A stretch of 64,000 bases of DNA from Caballeronia arvi (GCF_001544695.2 NZ_FCOM02000007.1:62001-126000); one strand, 5' to 3'; shown: positions 38,398 through 48,722, numbered from the stretch's first letter. The notes: generated by a model from the sequence alone, not told the origin. Made by a program: numbers and translations.

Positions 38398-38625
38398 ATG
38401 GAAGTTCACAAGGAAGTCGACGCGCGCGGGCTGGCTTGCCCGTTGCCGATTCTGCGGGCCAAGAAGGCGCTCGCCGACATGACGAGCGGCCAGATTCTGA
38501 AAGTGCTCGCCACCGACCCGGGATCGCAGCGCGATTTCGCGGCGTTCGCCAAACAGACCGGCAATGAGATCGTCGAATCGACGGCGCAGGACAAGACGTT
38601 CATCTTCCTGATGCGGCGTCGCTGA
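38398..38625 (+). CDS. tusA: Sulfur carrier protein TusA family
   Basis: A 75-residue protein of the SirA/YedF/TusA fold. The hallmark CPLPI with its reactive Cys is at residues about 14-18 (RGLACPLPILRAKKAL). TusA passes persulfide sulfur between proteins, for example toward 2-thiouridine in tRNA or molybdenum cofactor synthesis. A ribosome site AAAGGAAAGG precedes the ATG, and a TAAAAT at 38342-38347 may be its -10. A strong bidirectional terminator follows. Family members other than TusA proper share this motif, so the exact partner is not certain. Confidence 0.85.
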   Translation: MEVHKEVDARGLACPLPILRAKKALADMTSGQILKVLATDPGSQRDFAAFAKQTGNEIVESTAQDKTFIFLMRRR

Positions 38626-38649
38626 AGCCCGCAAGCAGGCGCCCAAAGC

Positions 38650-38686
38650 AAAATGCCCGTCACACAGGTGACGGGCATTTTTTCGG
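38650..38686. terminator. Bidirectional terminator between tusA and galU
   Basis: AAATGCCCGTCAC pairs perfectly with GTGACGGGCATTT around a four-base loop (ACAG). T residues follow on the right and A residues precede on the left, so it can end both convergent genes. Confidence 0.92.
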
Positions 38687-38701
38687 GCAGTAACGCTGAT
38701 G

Positions 38702-39583
38702 TCAGCCTTCGAGAATCGGCGCGCGATTACGCAGATATTCCTCGAATTCCTGCTTCACTTCCGGATGGCGCAGCGCGAACTCCACCGTCGCCTTCAGATA
38801 GCCCAGCTTGCTGCCGCAGTCGAAGCGCGTGCCGTGATACTTGTACGCGAGCACTTGCTCGTCCGACAGCAGCGACTGGATCGCGTCCGTCAATTGCAAC
38901 TCGCCGCCCGCGCCCGGCTTCAACGCACGGATGTGGTCGAAGACGCGCGGCTTCAGCACGTAACGGCCGACCACGCCCAGGTTCGACGGCGCCACGGCCG
39001 GCTCCGGCTTCTCGACGATGCCCGACAGCTTGAAGATGTTGTCTTCCCATTCCTTGCCGTCGATGACGCCGTACGACTTCGAATCCTGCGGCGGGATTTC
39101 TTCGACGCCGATGACCGAGCTGTGATAGTGGTCGAAAACTTCGATCATCTGCGACATCACGGGCGGCCTGCCGTACAGCAGATCGTCCGCGAGGATCACG
39201 GCGAACGGGTTGTCGCCGACGAGCTTCTCCGCGCACAGCACGGCGTGGCCCAGACCGAGCGCTTCAGCCTGACGCACGTAGAAGCAATCGACGTGGCTCG
39301 GCTTGATGCTGCGCACGAGCTCGAGCAGCTTGTCCTTGCCGCGCGCCTCGAGCTCCGCTTCGATTTCATAGGACTTGTCGAAATGGTCTTCAATGGCGCG
39401 CTTGCTGCGGCCCGTGACGAAGATCATCTCGGTAATGCCGGCCGCCATCGCTTCTTCGACCGCGTACTGAATCAGCGGCTTGTCCACGACTGGCAGCATT
39501 TCCTTCGGGCTGGCCTTGGTCGCGGGAAGAAACCGCGTGCCCAGACCCGCGACGGGGAATACCGCTTTGGTAACTTTTAGCAT
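38702..39583 (-). CDS. galU: UTP-glucose-1-phosphate uridylyltransferase
   Basis: A 293-residue nucleotidyltransferase making UDP-glucose for lipopolysaccharide, capsule and trehalose pathways. The nucleotide-binding signature is at the N-terminus: AVFPVAGLGTRFLPATKASP, with KEMLPVVDKPLIQYAVEEA following. VILADDLLYG and the acidic pair later match GalU. Length is typical. The gene lies 79 bases after the valS stop on the same strand. Confidence 0.96.
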   Translation of the reverse strand: MLKVTKAVFPVAGLGTRFLPATKASPKEMLPVVDKPLIQYAVEEAMAAGITEMIFVTGRSKRAIEDHFDKSYEIEAELEARGKDKLLELVRSIKPSHVDCFYVRQAEALGLGHAVLCAEKLVGDNPFAVILADDLLYGRPPVMSQMIEVFDHYHSSVIGVEEIPPQDSKSYGVIDGKEWEDNIFKLSGIVEKPEPAVAPSNLGVVGRYVLKPRVFDHIRALKPGAGGELQLTDAIQSLLSDEQVLAYKYHGTRFDCGSKLGYLKATVEFALRHPEVKQEFEEYLRNRAPILEG

Positions 39584-39662
39584 GTGATGACCCTGATCCT
39601 CTTAAAACATGTAGAACGTCGAGATAATCGCGGTGGATCGACTCGTGCTTCGAACCACCGAT

Positions 39663-42530
39663 TCAGACCGGCAAACGCAATAATTGCGCCTGGAGCTTCT
39701 CGATAGTGGTTCCGTATTCTGCCAGCCTTTTGCGCTCCTGTTCAACGACAGCGGCCGGCGCTTTTGAAACAAAGCTTTCATTGCCGAGCTTCGCGTTACA
39801 TTTTCCGATCTCGGCATTCAAACGCTCGACTTCCTTCGTCAGACGCTCGCGTTCCGCCGCAATATCGATCTCGACTTTCAGCACCAGCTTGCTGCTGCCG
39901 ACGATCGCCACCGGCGCGCCGTGAGCTTCCTTGTCGAGCGCGGCTTCGTCGTCGATGATCTTCACTTCGGAAAGACGCGCGAGCGCCGCGACATAAGGCG
40001 CGAACGCGGAAAGGCGCGCCGCGTCTCCGTGTGCGAGCAACGGCACCTTCACCGCGGGCGACAGATTCATTTCGCCGCGCAGATTACGACATGCATCGAT
40101 GACAGTCTTCAGTTCGGCAGCCCACTGTTCTGCGGACTCGTCGATTTTTTTCTGCTCCACGCGCGGATACGGCTGCGTCATGACCGACGCTTCGCCCTCC
40201 TGTGCGCCCTGCGGGTACGCATCGGTCAACGGAGCGACCTTCTGCCACAACGCTTCCGTGATGAACGGAATGATCGGATGCGCGAGGCGCAGCACCGTTT
40301 CGAGCACGCGCAAAAGCGTGCGCCGCGTCGCCGTCTGCTGTTCCGGCGTGCCGGTCTGGATCTGCACCTTCGCGAGCTCGAGATACCAGTCGCAGTATTC
40401 GTCCCACACGAACTTGTAGATCGCGCTCGCGACGTTGTCGAAGCGATAGTCCGCGAAGCCTTTCTCGACTTCGCTTGCGGTGCGCTGCAGGAGCGACACG
40501 ATCCAGCGGTCGGCCTGCGAGAAGTCCGTGTAGCCGCCGGGGCCGCAATCGCCCGGCTTGCATGCGCCGGGATTCGCGAAGCCGCAATCGTGGCCTTCGC
40601 AATTCATCAGCACGAAACGCGTGGCGTTCCAGAGCTTGTTGCAGAAATTGCGATAACCCTCGCAGCGCGCGAGATCGAAGTTGACGTTGCGGCCGAGCGT
40701 GGCCATCGACGCCATCGTGAAGCGCAGCGCATCCGTGCCGAACGACGGAATACCTTCGGGAAATTCCTTGCGCGTCTTCTTTTCGATCTGCGCGGCGGCC
40801 TTCGGATTCATGAGGCCGGTCGTGCGCTTCGTGACGAGCGCTTCGAGGTCGATGCCATCGACGATATCGATCGGATCGAGCGTGTTGCCCTTGCTCTTCG
40901 ACATCTTCTGGCCTTCGGCATCGCGCACGAGGCCGTGCACATATACGGTGTCGAAGGGCACCTTGCCGGTGAAATGCGTGGTCATCATCACCATTCTGGC
41001 GACCCAGAAGAAGATGATGTCGAAGCCCGTCACGAGCACCGACGACGGCAGGAACGCCTCCAGCTCCTTCGTTTCGTTAGGCCAGCCGAGCGACGAGAAG
41101 GGCACGAGCGCGGACGAGAACCACGTGTCGAGCACGTCTTCATCGCGCTTCAATGCGCCTTTATAACCTTGCGCGTCGGCTTCGGCGCGGGCTTCTTCTT
41201 CGGTCTTCGCGACGAAGATCTCGCCGTTCTCGCCGTACCACGCCGGAATCTGATGGCCCCACCAGAGCTGACGCGAGATGCACCAGTCCTGGATGTTTTC
41301 GAGCCACTGATAGTAGGTCGTGGTCCAGTTCTCCGGCACGAACCTGATCTGGCCGTTGCGCACGACATCGAGCGATGTTTCCGTGATCGACTTGCCCGGA
41401 TTGAACGTACCTTCGGGCGCGGGCTTGGTCATCGCGACGAACCACTGGTCCGTGAGCATCGGCTCGATGACGACTTGCGTACGGTCGCCGCGCGGCACCA
41501 TCAGCTTGTGCGGCTTGACGGATTCGAGCAGGCCGAGCGCTTCGAGATCCTTGACGACGGCCTTGCGCGCATCGAAACGATCCATGCCGCGATATTTCTC
41601 GGGCGCGTTGTCGTTGATCTTCGCGTCGAGCGTGAGAATTTCGATCTGCGGCAGCTTGTGACGCTGGCCGACTGCGTAGTCGTTGAAGTCGTGCGCGGGC
41701 GTGACCTTCACGACGCCCGTGCCGAATTCGCGATCGACGTATTCGTCGGCGATGACCGGGATTTCGCGATCGCACAGCGGCAGCGTCACCGTCTTGCCGA
41801 TCAGATGCTGATAGCGCTCGTCTTCCGGATGCACCATCACGGCGACGTCGCCGAGCATGGTTTCCGGGCGCGTGGTCGCCACCGTCAGATGGCCCGAGCC
41901 GTCCGGCAGCGGATACTGGATATGCCACAGGCTGCCGTTCTCTTCCTCGCTCACTACTTCGAGGTCCGACACCGCCGTGCCGAGCACCGGGTCCCAGTTG
42001 ACGAGCCGCTTGCCGCGATAGATGAGCCCTTGCTTGTAGAGCGTGACGAAGACATCGCGCACGGCGGCCGACATCTTGTCGTCCATCGTGAAGTATTCGC
42101 GCGACCAGTCGATCGATGCGCCCAGGCGCCGCACCTGATTCGTGATGGTCGAGCCGGACTGCTGCTTCCAGGCCCACACGCGCTTGAGGAATTCCTCGCG
42201 GCCGAGGTCGTGGCGCGAGATGCCTTGCGCGTCGAGCTGACGCTCCACGACGATCTGCGTCGCGATGCCCGCGTGGTCCGTGCCCGGCACCCACAGCGTG
42301 TTCTCGCCGAGCATGCGGTGATAGCGCGTCAGGCCGTCCATGATGGTCTGATTGAACGCGTGCCCCATGTGCAGCGTGCCGGTGACATTCGGCGGCGGCA
42401 ACTGGATGGAGAAGTTCTTCGCGCCGTCCTGGAACGTGGGCGCGGAGAGCCCGCGTTTTTCCCATTCCGGGCCCCATTGGGACTCGATGTTTTGAGGCTC
42501 GAAGCTCTTGGCAAGCGTGTTGTCGCTCAT
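39663..42530 (-). CDS. valS: Valyl-tRNA synthetase
   Basis: A 955-residue class I synthetase that charges tRNA-Val, full length. HMGH is at residues 54-57 ([17 protein letters not shown]) and KMSKS at 542-546. The CP1 editing domain lies between, and the C-terminal region ends in a coiled-coil arm ([19 protein letters not shown]) as usual for ValRS. The ATG at 42530 is followed by [20 protein letters not shown] on the minus strand (42578-42583) may be its -10. The uvrD-like gene is divergent, 183 bases away. Confidence 0.98.
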   Translation of the reverse strand: MSDNTLAKSFEPQNIESQWGPEWEKRGLSAPTFQDGAKNFSIQLPPPNVTGTLHMGHAFNQTIMDGLTRYHRMLGENTLWVPGTDHAGIATQIVVERQLDAQGISRHDLGREEFLKRVWAWKQQSGSTITNQVRRLGASIDWSREYFTMDDKMSAAVRDVFVTLYKQGLIYRGKRLVNWDPVLGTAVSDLEVVSEEENGSLWHIQYPLPDGSGHLTVATTRPETMLGDVAVMVHPEDERYQHLIGKTVTLPLCDREIPVIADEYVDREFGTGVVKVTPAHDFNDYAVGQRHKLPQIEILTLDAKINDNAPEKYRGMDRFDARKAVVKDLEALGLLESVKPHKLMVPRGDRTQVVIEPMLTDQWFVAMTKPAPEGTFNPGKSITETSLDVVRNGQIRFVPENWTTTYYQWLENIQDWCISRQLWWGHQIPAWYGENGEIFVAKTEEEARAEADAQGYKGALKRDEDVLDTWFSSALVPFSSLGWPNETKELEAFLPSSVLVTGFDIIFFWVARMVMMTTHFTGKVPFDTVYVHGLVRDAEGQKMSKSKGNTLDPIDIVDGIDLEALVTKRTTGLMNPKAAAQIEKKTRKEFPEGIPSFGTDALRFTMASMATLGRNVNFDLARCEGYRNFCNKLWNATRFVLMNCEGHDCGFANPGACKPGDCGPGGYTDFSQADRWIVSLLQRTASEVEKGFADYRFDNVASAIYKFVWDEYCDWYLELAKVQIQTGTPEQQTATRRTLLRVLETVLRLAHPIIPFITEALWQKVAPLTDAYPQGAQEGEASVMTQPYPRVEQKKIDESAEQWAAELKTVIDACRNLRGEMNLSPAVKVPLLAHGDAARLSAFAPYVAALARLSEVKIIDDEAALDKEAHGAPVAIVGSSKLVLKVEIDIAAERERLTKEVERLNAEIGKCNAKLGNESFVSKAPAAVVEQERKRLAEYGTTIEKLQAQLLRLPV

Positions 42531-42713
42531 TGTGGAATCTGCCGAAAAAAGCGTGAAAAAATGCGGGGGAATCCCCAATTATAAGGTTCCCCAAGGCTGG
42601 GCCGACGTTTTCGGCCCCTCGGCCGAATGGCTTAGGCCGAAACGCCGCCATCGGCACGGTCTTATAATGGTCGGCCCGCCGTTTGCGCCGTTTCTCCGTC
42701 GTCTGACTTTCCC

Positions 42714-45086
42714 ATGCCCGACCTGCTCGCGAATCTGAACCCCGAACAACTCGCCGCCGTGACGCTGCCGAACGAGCCCGCGCTCATTCTCGCGGGCGCC
42801 GGCAGCGGCAAGACGCGCGTGCTCATCACGCGCATCGCGTGGCTGATCCGGCAGGGCTACGCGTCGCCGCCGACCGTGCTCGCCGTCACCTTCACGAACA
42901 AGGCCGCGCGCGAGATGATGGCGCGCCTCTCGGCGCTGTTGCCCATCGATACGCGCGGCATGTGGATCGGCACCTTTCACGGCCTGTGCAACCGCATGCT
43001 GCGCGCGCATTACCGCGACGCCGGCCTGCCGCAGACCTTCCAGATTCTCGACACGTCCGACCAGCTCTCCGCCATCAAGCGGCTGATGAAGGGCCTGAAC
43101 GTGGACGACGAAAAGTATCCGGCGAAGAATCTCCAGTACTTCATCAACAACGCGAAGGAGCAAGGCCTGCGTCCGAAGGACGTCGACGCCACCGACGCGT
43201 TCAATCGCAAGTTCGTCGAGCTCTACGAAGCTTACGATCAGCAATGCCAGCGCGAAGGCGTCGTCGATTTTCCGGAACTGCTGCTGCGCTGTCATGAACT
43301 GCTCGCGCACAATCCGCCGCTGCGCGCGCACTATCAGGCGCGGTTTCGCAACATTCTCGTCGACGAGTTTCAGGACACGAACAAGCTGCAATACGCGTGG
43401 CTGAAGCTGCTCGCGGGCGAGCACAATGCGATCTTCGCGGTCGGCGACGACGATCAGTCCATCTACGCGTTTCGCGGCGCGAACGTCGGCAACATGCACG
43501 ATTTCGAACGCGAATTCCGCGTGCGCAATCTCATCAAGCTGGAGCAGAACTACCGCTCGCACGGCCATATTCTCGATACGGCCAACTATCTGATCGCCAA
43601 CAACGCGCGGCGGCTCGGCAAGAATCTGCGCACCGACGCGGGCCACGGCGAGCCGGTGCGCGTCTACGAAGCCGCGACGGATTCGCAGGAAGCGGGCTGG
43701 ATCGTCGAAGAGATCAAGGCGCTCATCAATACGGGCACGTCGCGCGGCGAGGTCGCGGTGCTTTATCGCAGCAACGCGCAGTCGCGCACGATCGAGCACA
43801 CGTTGGTGAATGCGGGCATTCCGTATCGCGTCTATGGCGGTCTGCGCTTCTTCGAGCGTCAGGAAGTGAAGCATGCGCTCGCGTATCTGCGTCTGATCGA
43901 CAATCCGAACGACGACACCGCGTTCGCGCGCGTCGTCAATTTCCCGACGCGGGGCATCGGCGCGCGTTCCATCGAGCAGGTGGCCGATGCCGCGCGTCTC
44001 TACAACTGTTCGATGGCCGCAGCCGTGCCGTATGTCACCGGCAAGGCGGGATCGAGTCTCGGCGCGTTCGCGACGCTCATCGCGAAGATGCGCGCCGAGA
44101 CGCAGCAGATGAGCCTCCCCGAAACGGTCGAATACGTCGTGCGCGCAAGCGGACTCGCCGCGTTCTACGAGACCGAGCGCGAAGGGCAGGACCGGCTGGA
44201 GAACTTGCAGGAACTGGTGAACGCGGCGGCGGCGTTCGTCAGCGAGGAAGGCTACGGGCTGGACACGCCCGCGCGTTCGATTCCGCTGCGTCCGGGCGCG
44301 TCGTCGGCGCCGGAGATCGCGGCGGTGAGCGAGGACGGCGAGATCGAAGTGCTCGATGCGCCGGACATCACCGATCCCGCGCAGAATCCCGACACGATGA
44401 CGCCGCTCGCCGGCTTCCTGTCGCATGCATCGCTCGAGGCCGGCGACAATCAGGCGCAAGCCGGCCAGGACGCGGTGCAGTTGATGACCGTGCACGCGGC
44501 GAAGGGTCTCGAATTCACGGCGGTGTTCATCACCGGGCTGGAAGAGGGTTTGTTCCCGCACGAGAACAGCGCGCAGGAATCGGACGGACTCGAAGAGGAA
44601 CGGCGTCTCGCTTATGTGGCGATCACGCGCGCGAAGGAGCGGCTTTATCTGTCGTTCGCGCAAAGCCGCATGCTGCACGGGCAGACGCGCTACAACATCC
44701 GCTCGCGCTTCTTCGATGAACTGCCCGAGGGCTCGCTCAAATGGCTCACGCCGAAGGTCGAGCCGGGCGCGCGCTGGGGCGGACGCGCCGACAACGCCGG
44801 CTGGGGCCGCGACTGGTTCGCGCGTCCGGGACACGAGCGCGGCGGTTCCGCAGGCTTTGCGCGCGATCAGGCGACGAGCGCGGCATTGCCGTCGTTCGCG
44901 AACGAGCAGCGTGCGGCCGAAGGCGGCTTCAAGGTCGGTCAGGCCGTGTTCCACACGAAGTTCGGCGAAGGCACCGTGACCGCGCTCGAAGGTTCCGGCG
45001 GCGACGCCCGCGCGCAGGTGCGCTTCAAGCGCCACGGCGAGAAGTGGCTCGCGCTCGCGGTCGCGAAGCTGCAGGCCGTCGAATGA
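42714..45086 (+). CDS. uvrD: UvrD/Rep/PcrA-family ATP-dependent DNA helicase
   Basis: A 790-residue superfamily 1A helicase. Walker A GAGSGKT is at residues 28-34, with TFTNKAAREM after it. Motif II FQDTNKLQYAWLKLL is preceded by DEFQDT, motif III GDDDQSIYAFRGAN, motif V/VI VQLMTVHAAKGLEFTAVFI and AITRAKERLYLSFA. It unwinds DNA in nucleotide excision and mismatch repair. A C-terminal unit with VGQAVFHTKFGEGTV and a folded end resembles the tail of UvrD/PcrA. The nucleosidase gene overlaps its stop by ATGA. A TATAAT at 42663 is a possible -10 element. Confidence 0.95.
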   Translation: MPDLLANLNPEQLAAVTLPNEPALILAGAGSGKTRVLITRIAWLIRQGYASPPTVLAVTFTNKAAREMMARLSALLPIDTRGMWIGTFHGLCNRMLRAHYRDAGLPQTFQILDTSDQLSAIKRLMKGLNVDDEKYPAKNLQYFINNAKEQGLRPKDVDATDAFNRKFVELYEAYDQQCQREGVVDFPELLLRCHELLAHNPPLRAHYQARFRNILVDEFQDTNKLQYAWLKLLAGEHNAIFAVGDDDQSIYAFRGANVGNMHDFEREFRVRNLIKLEQNYRSHGHILDTANYLIANNARRLGKNLRTDAGHGEPVRVYEAATDSQEAGWIVEEIKALINTGTSRGEVAVLYRSNAQSRTIEHTLVNAGIPYRVYGGLRFFERQEVKHALAYLRLIDNPNDDTAFARVVNFPTRGIGARSIEQVADAARLYNCSMAAAVPYVTGKAGSSLGAFATLIAKMRAETQQMSLPETVEYVVRASGLAAFYETEREGQDRLENLQELVNAAAAFVSEEGYGLDTPARSIPLRPGASSAPEIAAVSEDGEIEVLDAPDITDPAQNPDTMTPLAGFLSHASLEAGDNQAQAGQDAVQLMTVHAAKGLEFTAVFITGLEEGLFPHENSAQESDGLEEERRLAYVAITRAKERLYLSFAQSRMLHGQTRYNIRSRFFDELPEGSLKWLTPKVEPGARWGGRADNAGWGRDWFARPGHERGGSAGFARDQATSAALPSFANEQRAAEGGFKVGQAVFHTKFGEGTVTALEGSGGDARAQVRFKRHGEKWLALAVAKLQAVE

Positions 45087-45835
45087 AGCGGCTCGGCATC
45101 ATGGCGGCGCTGCCGCAGGAACTCGGCGATCTGATCGCGCAGATGCGCTCGGCGGGCGAGGTTCGCACCGTGACGCTCGGACGGCGCGATTACTACGTCG
45201 GCGATGTGCACGGCCTGGCCGTCGTGGTCACGCTCGCGCGCATCGGCAAGGTGGCGGCGGCCGCGACCGCCAGCGCGCTGATCCACGTTTTCGAGGCCGA
45301 TGCGATCGTTTTCACCGGCGTCGCGGGCGGCGTGCGCGCGGACGTGCAGGTGGGCGATGTCGTCGTCGCGGATGCGTTGATGCAGCACGATCTCGATGCG
45401 TCGCCGCTCTTTCCGCGCTTCGAGGTGCCGCTGCTCGACCGCGCGCATTTTCACGCCGACCGCGCCTTTGCCGATGCGCTCGCCGCCGCCGCCGATGCGT
45501 TCATCGCCGAGGAGGGCGGCGTGCTGTCGGAGCGTTTCGCCGTGAACGCACCGCGCGTGCATCGCGGGCTCGTCGTGAGCGGCGATCGCTTCATCGCGAG
45601 CCACGAGGCGCTCTTCGCCCTGCGCGACGCCTTGCCGGACGCGCTCGCGGTCGAAATGGAAGGCGCGGCCATCGCGCAGGTCTGCTACGAACACGACGTG
45701 CCGTGCGCGGTCGTGCGGACCATCTCGGATACGGCGGACGCCGCCGCGCCCGCATCGTTCGCCGAATTCCTCGCATCGATTGCCTCGACGTATTCGTCGG
45801 GCATTTTGTCGCGCTTTCTGCGCGCGAGGTTCTAA
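45083..45835 (+). CDS. mtnN: 5'-methylthioadenosine/S-adenosylhomocysteine nucleosidase
   Basis: A 250-residue enzyme of the nucleoside phosphorylase fold. It removes adenine from MTA and S-adenosylhomocysteine, recycling methyl-donor byproducts and, in species with LuxS, supplying autoinducer-2 precursor. Residues seen are LGIMAALPQELGDL at the start, FTGVAGGVRADVQVGDVVVA, and the catalytic VEMEGAAIAQVCYEHDVP with ISDTAD. It is coupled to the helicase gene by ATGA at 45083, an unusual pairing. Confidence 0.9.
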   Translation: MKRLGIMAALPQELGDLIAQMRSAGEVRTVTLGRRDYYVGDVHGLAVVVTLARIGKVAAAATASALIHVFEADAIVFTGVAGGVRADVQVGDVVVADALMQHDLDASPLFPRFEVPLLDRAHFHADRAFADALAAAADAFIAEEGGVLSERFAVNAPRVHRGLVVSGDRFIASHEALFALRDALPDALAVEMEGAAIAQVCYEHDVPCAVVRTISDTADAAAPASFAEFLASIASTYSSGILSRFLRARF

Positions 45836-45905
45836 CGGGTTCCAAAACCCCGTGCTGACGATGTTCCAGTAGACCGATCCTCTCGGATACGCGCCGCTTC
45901 TTCTC

Positions 45906-45934
45906 TTGTAAGTGAGAATGATTCTCAATACAAT
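45906..45934 (+). promoter_or_regulatory. Sigma-70 promoter overlapped by a Fur box
   Basis: TTGTAA (45906-45911) and TACAAT (45929-45934) are 17 bases apart, a near-ideal promoter. Between them lies TGAGAATGATTCTCA (45913-45927), a perfect palindrome matching the 7-1-7 Fur site TGATAATNATTATCA except for one substitution in each half. Fur with iron should block this promoter. It drives two small unknown genes from 45959. Confidence 0.85.
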
Positions 45935-45958
45935 GAGCGACACGAAAGGAGGGCCGAC

Positions 45959-46201
45959 ATGACCACCGAATCCACCGCGCGCACGATCGGCATGCGCGGC
46001 GAACCGCGCTCACTCACTGAGAACGCCGCGAAGGTGCTCGAGACGACGCGCCGCGCCTGGAGCGAAACCCGCACGCACGCGCCCCGGGAAGCGAAGCGCA
46101 GCCCGCCGCGCACGTTGCCTAAAAAGCGCGTCGTGCCGCGCCGGTCGCGTTGGCCGAGTCTGATTGCCGCGCTCAACTACTGGAGCCCGAAACCGCTGTG
46201 A
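45959..46201 (+). CDS. Unknown basic protein, first gene of a Fur-box operon
   Basis: An 80-residue protein with an AAAGGAGGG ribosome site. It is strongly basic and rich in Arg, Thr and Pro (APREAKRSPPRTLPKKRVVP), with a short hydrophobic end PSLIAALNYWSPKPL. The basic central region looks like an RNA- or membrane-binding segment, and no signal peptide or known motif is seen. The gene follows the Fur-controlled promoter by 25 bases. Its stop overlaps the GTG start of the next gene (GTGA), so the two are co-translated. I do not recognise the family; a role in iron limitation is inferred from the promoter only. Confidence 0.65.
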   Translation: MTTESTARTIGMRGEPRSLTENAAKVLETTRRAWSETRTHAPREAKRSPPRTLPKKRVVPRRSRWPSLIAALNYWSPKPL

Positions 46202-46674
46202 ACGACGTGAATGCTGCTGACCTTTTTCCGGAATCGACTTCCGCACCCGCGCTCGACGCGCGGCTCTTCGACCTGAGCCGTTTTCCGCTCGTGCGCTTGC
46301 GGCCTCGCGCCGTGAAGCCCGGCTACGCGTTCACGTGGAGCGCGCAGATGCGCCGCCTCGTGGAGCTCGCGACGCCTTTCGTGCTGGTGGCCGAGCACGA
46401 TGAACGCGAATCTGCCGACGACGCGCGCCTGCGCGCCGCATGGATGCGCACGCATCGCGCGATTCTCGCCGCCTGCTGCCGCGGGATGATCGTCATCGAG
46501 CCGCGCATCGAGGCGCGTGCGACGACGCGCGAAACGCTGCGCGCGCTCACCGAAGGCAGCGGCGTGCGCACGGTCGTCGTGTCGAGCATGCGGGTGGCGG
46601 GTGAGCTCGCGCCGGTCCTGCTGAAGCACACCGCCGCCGATGGCCGTTCCGCGGCGCGCACGCAGGCGTTCTGA
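46198..46674 (+). CDS. Unknown cytoplasmic protein, second gene of the Fur-box operon
   Basis: A 158-residue protein beginning at a GTG (46198) that overlaps the first gene. After a polar start (LFPESTSAPALDARLFDLSR) the core has alternating strands and helices: VKPGYAFTWSAQMRRLVELA, TPFVLVAEHDERESADDARL, AILAACCRGMIVIEP, VRTVVVSSM. It looks like a small alpha/beta domain; a resemblance to a STAS- or SpoIIAA-like fold is only a guess. No signal peptide, metal motif or membrane span stands out. Its place under Fur control suggests a role when iron is scarce. I do not know its function. Confidence 0.65.
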   Translation: MNDVNAADLFPESTSAPALDARLFDLSRFPLVRLRPRAVKPGYAFTWSAQMRRLVELATPFVLVAEHDERESADDARLRAAWMRTHRAILAACCRGMIVIEPRIEARATTRETLRALTEGSGVRTVVVSSMRVAGELAPVLLKHTAADGRSAARTQAF

Positions 46675-46775
46675 ACGGTCGGACTGATCGCACCGATCAG
46701 GGCGCGCCCTCTCTAGCCGGGTTCGGTGGCCTGCTCTATGCTTGGAGGCCCACGCCGCTTTTGCAGAGGACGCGC

Positions 46776-48668
46776 ATGCCGACTTACCGAGAAGCGTATC
46801 GCCGCTCGATCGAGGAGCCCGAAGCGTTCTGGGCCGAACAGGCCCGCCGCATCCATTGGCAGACGCCGTTTGACCAAGTCCTCGACGCGAGCCATCCGCC
46901 GTTCGCGCGCTGGTTCGTCGGCGGCAAGACCAATCTCTGTCACAACGCCGTCGATCGTCATCTCGCGTCGCGCGCGCAGCAGGATGCGCTCGTGTATGTA
47001 TCGACGGAAACCGGCATCGAGCGCCGCTACACCTATGCCGAGTTGCACGCCGAAGTGAACCGCATGGCCGCCGTCATGCGTTCGCTGCACGTGAAAAAGG
47101 GCGACCGCGTGCTGATCTATCTGCCGATGATCCCCGAGGCGCTTTTCGCGATGCTCGCGTGCGCGCGCATCGGCGCGATCCATTCGGTCGTGTTCGGCGG
47201 CTTTGCGGCGCCGAATCTCGCGGCGCGCATCGACGATGCCGAACCCGCCCTCATCGTCACCGCCGACGCCGGCGCGCGCGCGGGCAAGGTGATCGACTAC
47301 ACGCCGCTCGTCGACGAAGCGTTGTCGCGCGCCGAATTCAAGGTACCGCAAGTGCTGCTGATCGACCGGCAGCTCGCGCCCGAGCGTTTGCAGGCGAGTT
47401 ATCTCGTCGCGTACGAGCCGCTGCGCGAACAGTTCTTCGATGCTCACGTGCCCTGCGAATGGCTCGAATCGAACGAGCCTTCGTACATTCTCTACACGTC
47501 CGGCACGACGGGCAGGCCGAAGGGCGTGCAGCGCGATGTCGGCGGTTATGCAGTGGCGCTTGCCGCATCGATGGAGCATATCTTTCAGGGTGCGCCGGGC
47601 GACACGATGTTCACCGCATCGGACGTCGGCTGGGTCGTGGGGCACAGCTACATCATCTATGCGCCGCTGATCGCGGGACTGACGACCGTGATGTACGAAG
47701 GCACGCCGATCCGTCCCGATGGCGGCATCTGGTGGCGGCTCGTCGAGCAGCACAAGATCAATCTGATGTTCACCGCGCCGACCGCGATCCGCGTGCTCAA
47801 GAAGCAGGACCCGGCGTTGATGGAGAAGTACGATCTGTCGAGCCTGCGCACGCTCTTTCTCGCGGGCGAGCCACTCGACGAGCCGACCGCGCAGTGGATC
47901 CAGAGCGCGCTGAAGAAGCCCGTCATCGACAATTACTGGCAGACGGAAACCGGCTGGCCGATGATCGCGATACCGCGCGGCATCGAGGAATTGCCATCAA
48001 AGCTCGGCTCGCCTGGCGTGCCGTCGATGGGCTTCGATCTCCGGCTGCGCAACGAGGCGACCGGCGATGAGTGCGCGCCGGGCGAGAAGGGCGTCGTCAC
48101 GCTCGGCTATCCGTTGCCGCCGGGCTGCATGCAGACCGTGTGGCGCGACGACAAGCGCTTCGCCGGCACGTACTGGAACAGCGTGCCGAACCAGACCGTT
48201 TATTCGACGTTCGACTGGGGCGTGCAGGACGAAGACGGCTACGTATCGATTCTCGGTCGCACCGATGACGTGATCAATGTCGCGGGGCACCGTCTCGGCA
48301 CGCGCGAGATCGAGGAGGCGCTGTCGGCGCATCCCGCGGTGGCGGAGGTGGCGGTCGTGGGTATCGCCGATCCGGTGAAGGGGCAGGCCGCGGCGGCATT
48401 CGTGGTGCTGCGCGATGCGGATCGCATCAACGCGCCGGGCGCGCGCGAGGGCATGGAGGCGGAGCTTTGTCACGCGGTGGATTCGCAGCTCGGCGCGATC
48501 GCGCGTCCGGCGCGCGTGCATTTCGTGGCGATGCTGCCGAAGACGCGCTCGGGGAAACTCTTGCGACGCGCGATCGCGGCGCTGGCGGAAGGACGCGATC
48601 CAGGCGAACTGCCGACGATCGAAGATCCGGGCGCGTTGATGCAGGTGAGGGAGGCGTTGGGAAACTGA
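46776..48668 (+). CDS. prpE: Propionate-CoA ligase (PrpE-like)
   Basis: A 630-residue AMP-forming acyl-CoA synthetase. It activates propionate (or acetate) to the CoA ester. Motifs are YILYTSGTTGRPKGVQRDVG (P-loop), DNYWQTETGWPMIAIP, GYVSILGRTDDVINVAGHRL (hinge) and LPKTRSGKLLRR with the catalytic Lys. The GYAVALAASMEHIF stretch and overall sequence fit PrpE more than Acs. The ATG at 46776 has GAGGA upstream; an in-frame TTG at 46761 is less likely. Not next to prpBCD genes. Confidence 0.88.
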   Translation: MPTYREAYRRSIEEPEAFWAEQARRIHWQTPFDQVLDASHPPFARWFVGGKTNLCHNAVDRHLASRAQQDALVYVSTETGIERRYTYAELHAEVNRMAAVMRSLHVKKGDRVLIYLPMIPEALFAMLACARIGAIHSVVFGGFAAPNLAARIDDAEPALIVTADAGARAGKVIDYTPLVDEALSRAEFKVPQVLLIDRQLAPERLQASYLVAYEPLREQFFDAHVPCEWLESNEPSYILYTSGTTGRPKGVQRDVGGYAVALAASMEHIFQGAPGDTMFTASDVGWVVGHSYIIYAPLIAGLTTVMYEGTPIRPDGGIWWRLVEQHKINLMFTAPTAIRVLKKQDPALMEKYDLSSLRTLFLAGEPLDEPTAQWIQSALKKPVIDNYWQTETGWPMIAIPRGIEELPSKLGSPGVPSMGFDLRLRNEATGDECAPGEKGVVTLGYPLPPGCMQTVWRDDKRFAGTYWNSVPNQTVYSTFDWGVQDEDGYVSILGRTDDVINVAGHRLGTREIEEALSAHPAVAEVAVVGIADPVKGQAAAAFVVLRDADRINAPGAREGMEAELCHAVDSQLGAIARPARVHFVAMLPKTRSGKLLRRAIAALAEGRDPGELPTIEDPGALMQVREALGN

Positions 48669-48680
48669 GCACCCGAAACG

Positions 48681-48722
48681 CGACGGGCGCGCGGTCCATT
48701 CAAGGACCGGCGCGCCCGTCGG
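48681..48722 (+). terminator. Strong hairpin after prpE
   Basis: CGACGGGCGCGCGGTCC pairs with GGACCGGCGCGCCCGTCG (one bulged base) around ATTCAA. No long T-run follows, but the stem is very stable. It lies between convergent prpE and the MFS gene. Confidence 0.6.
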
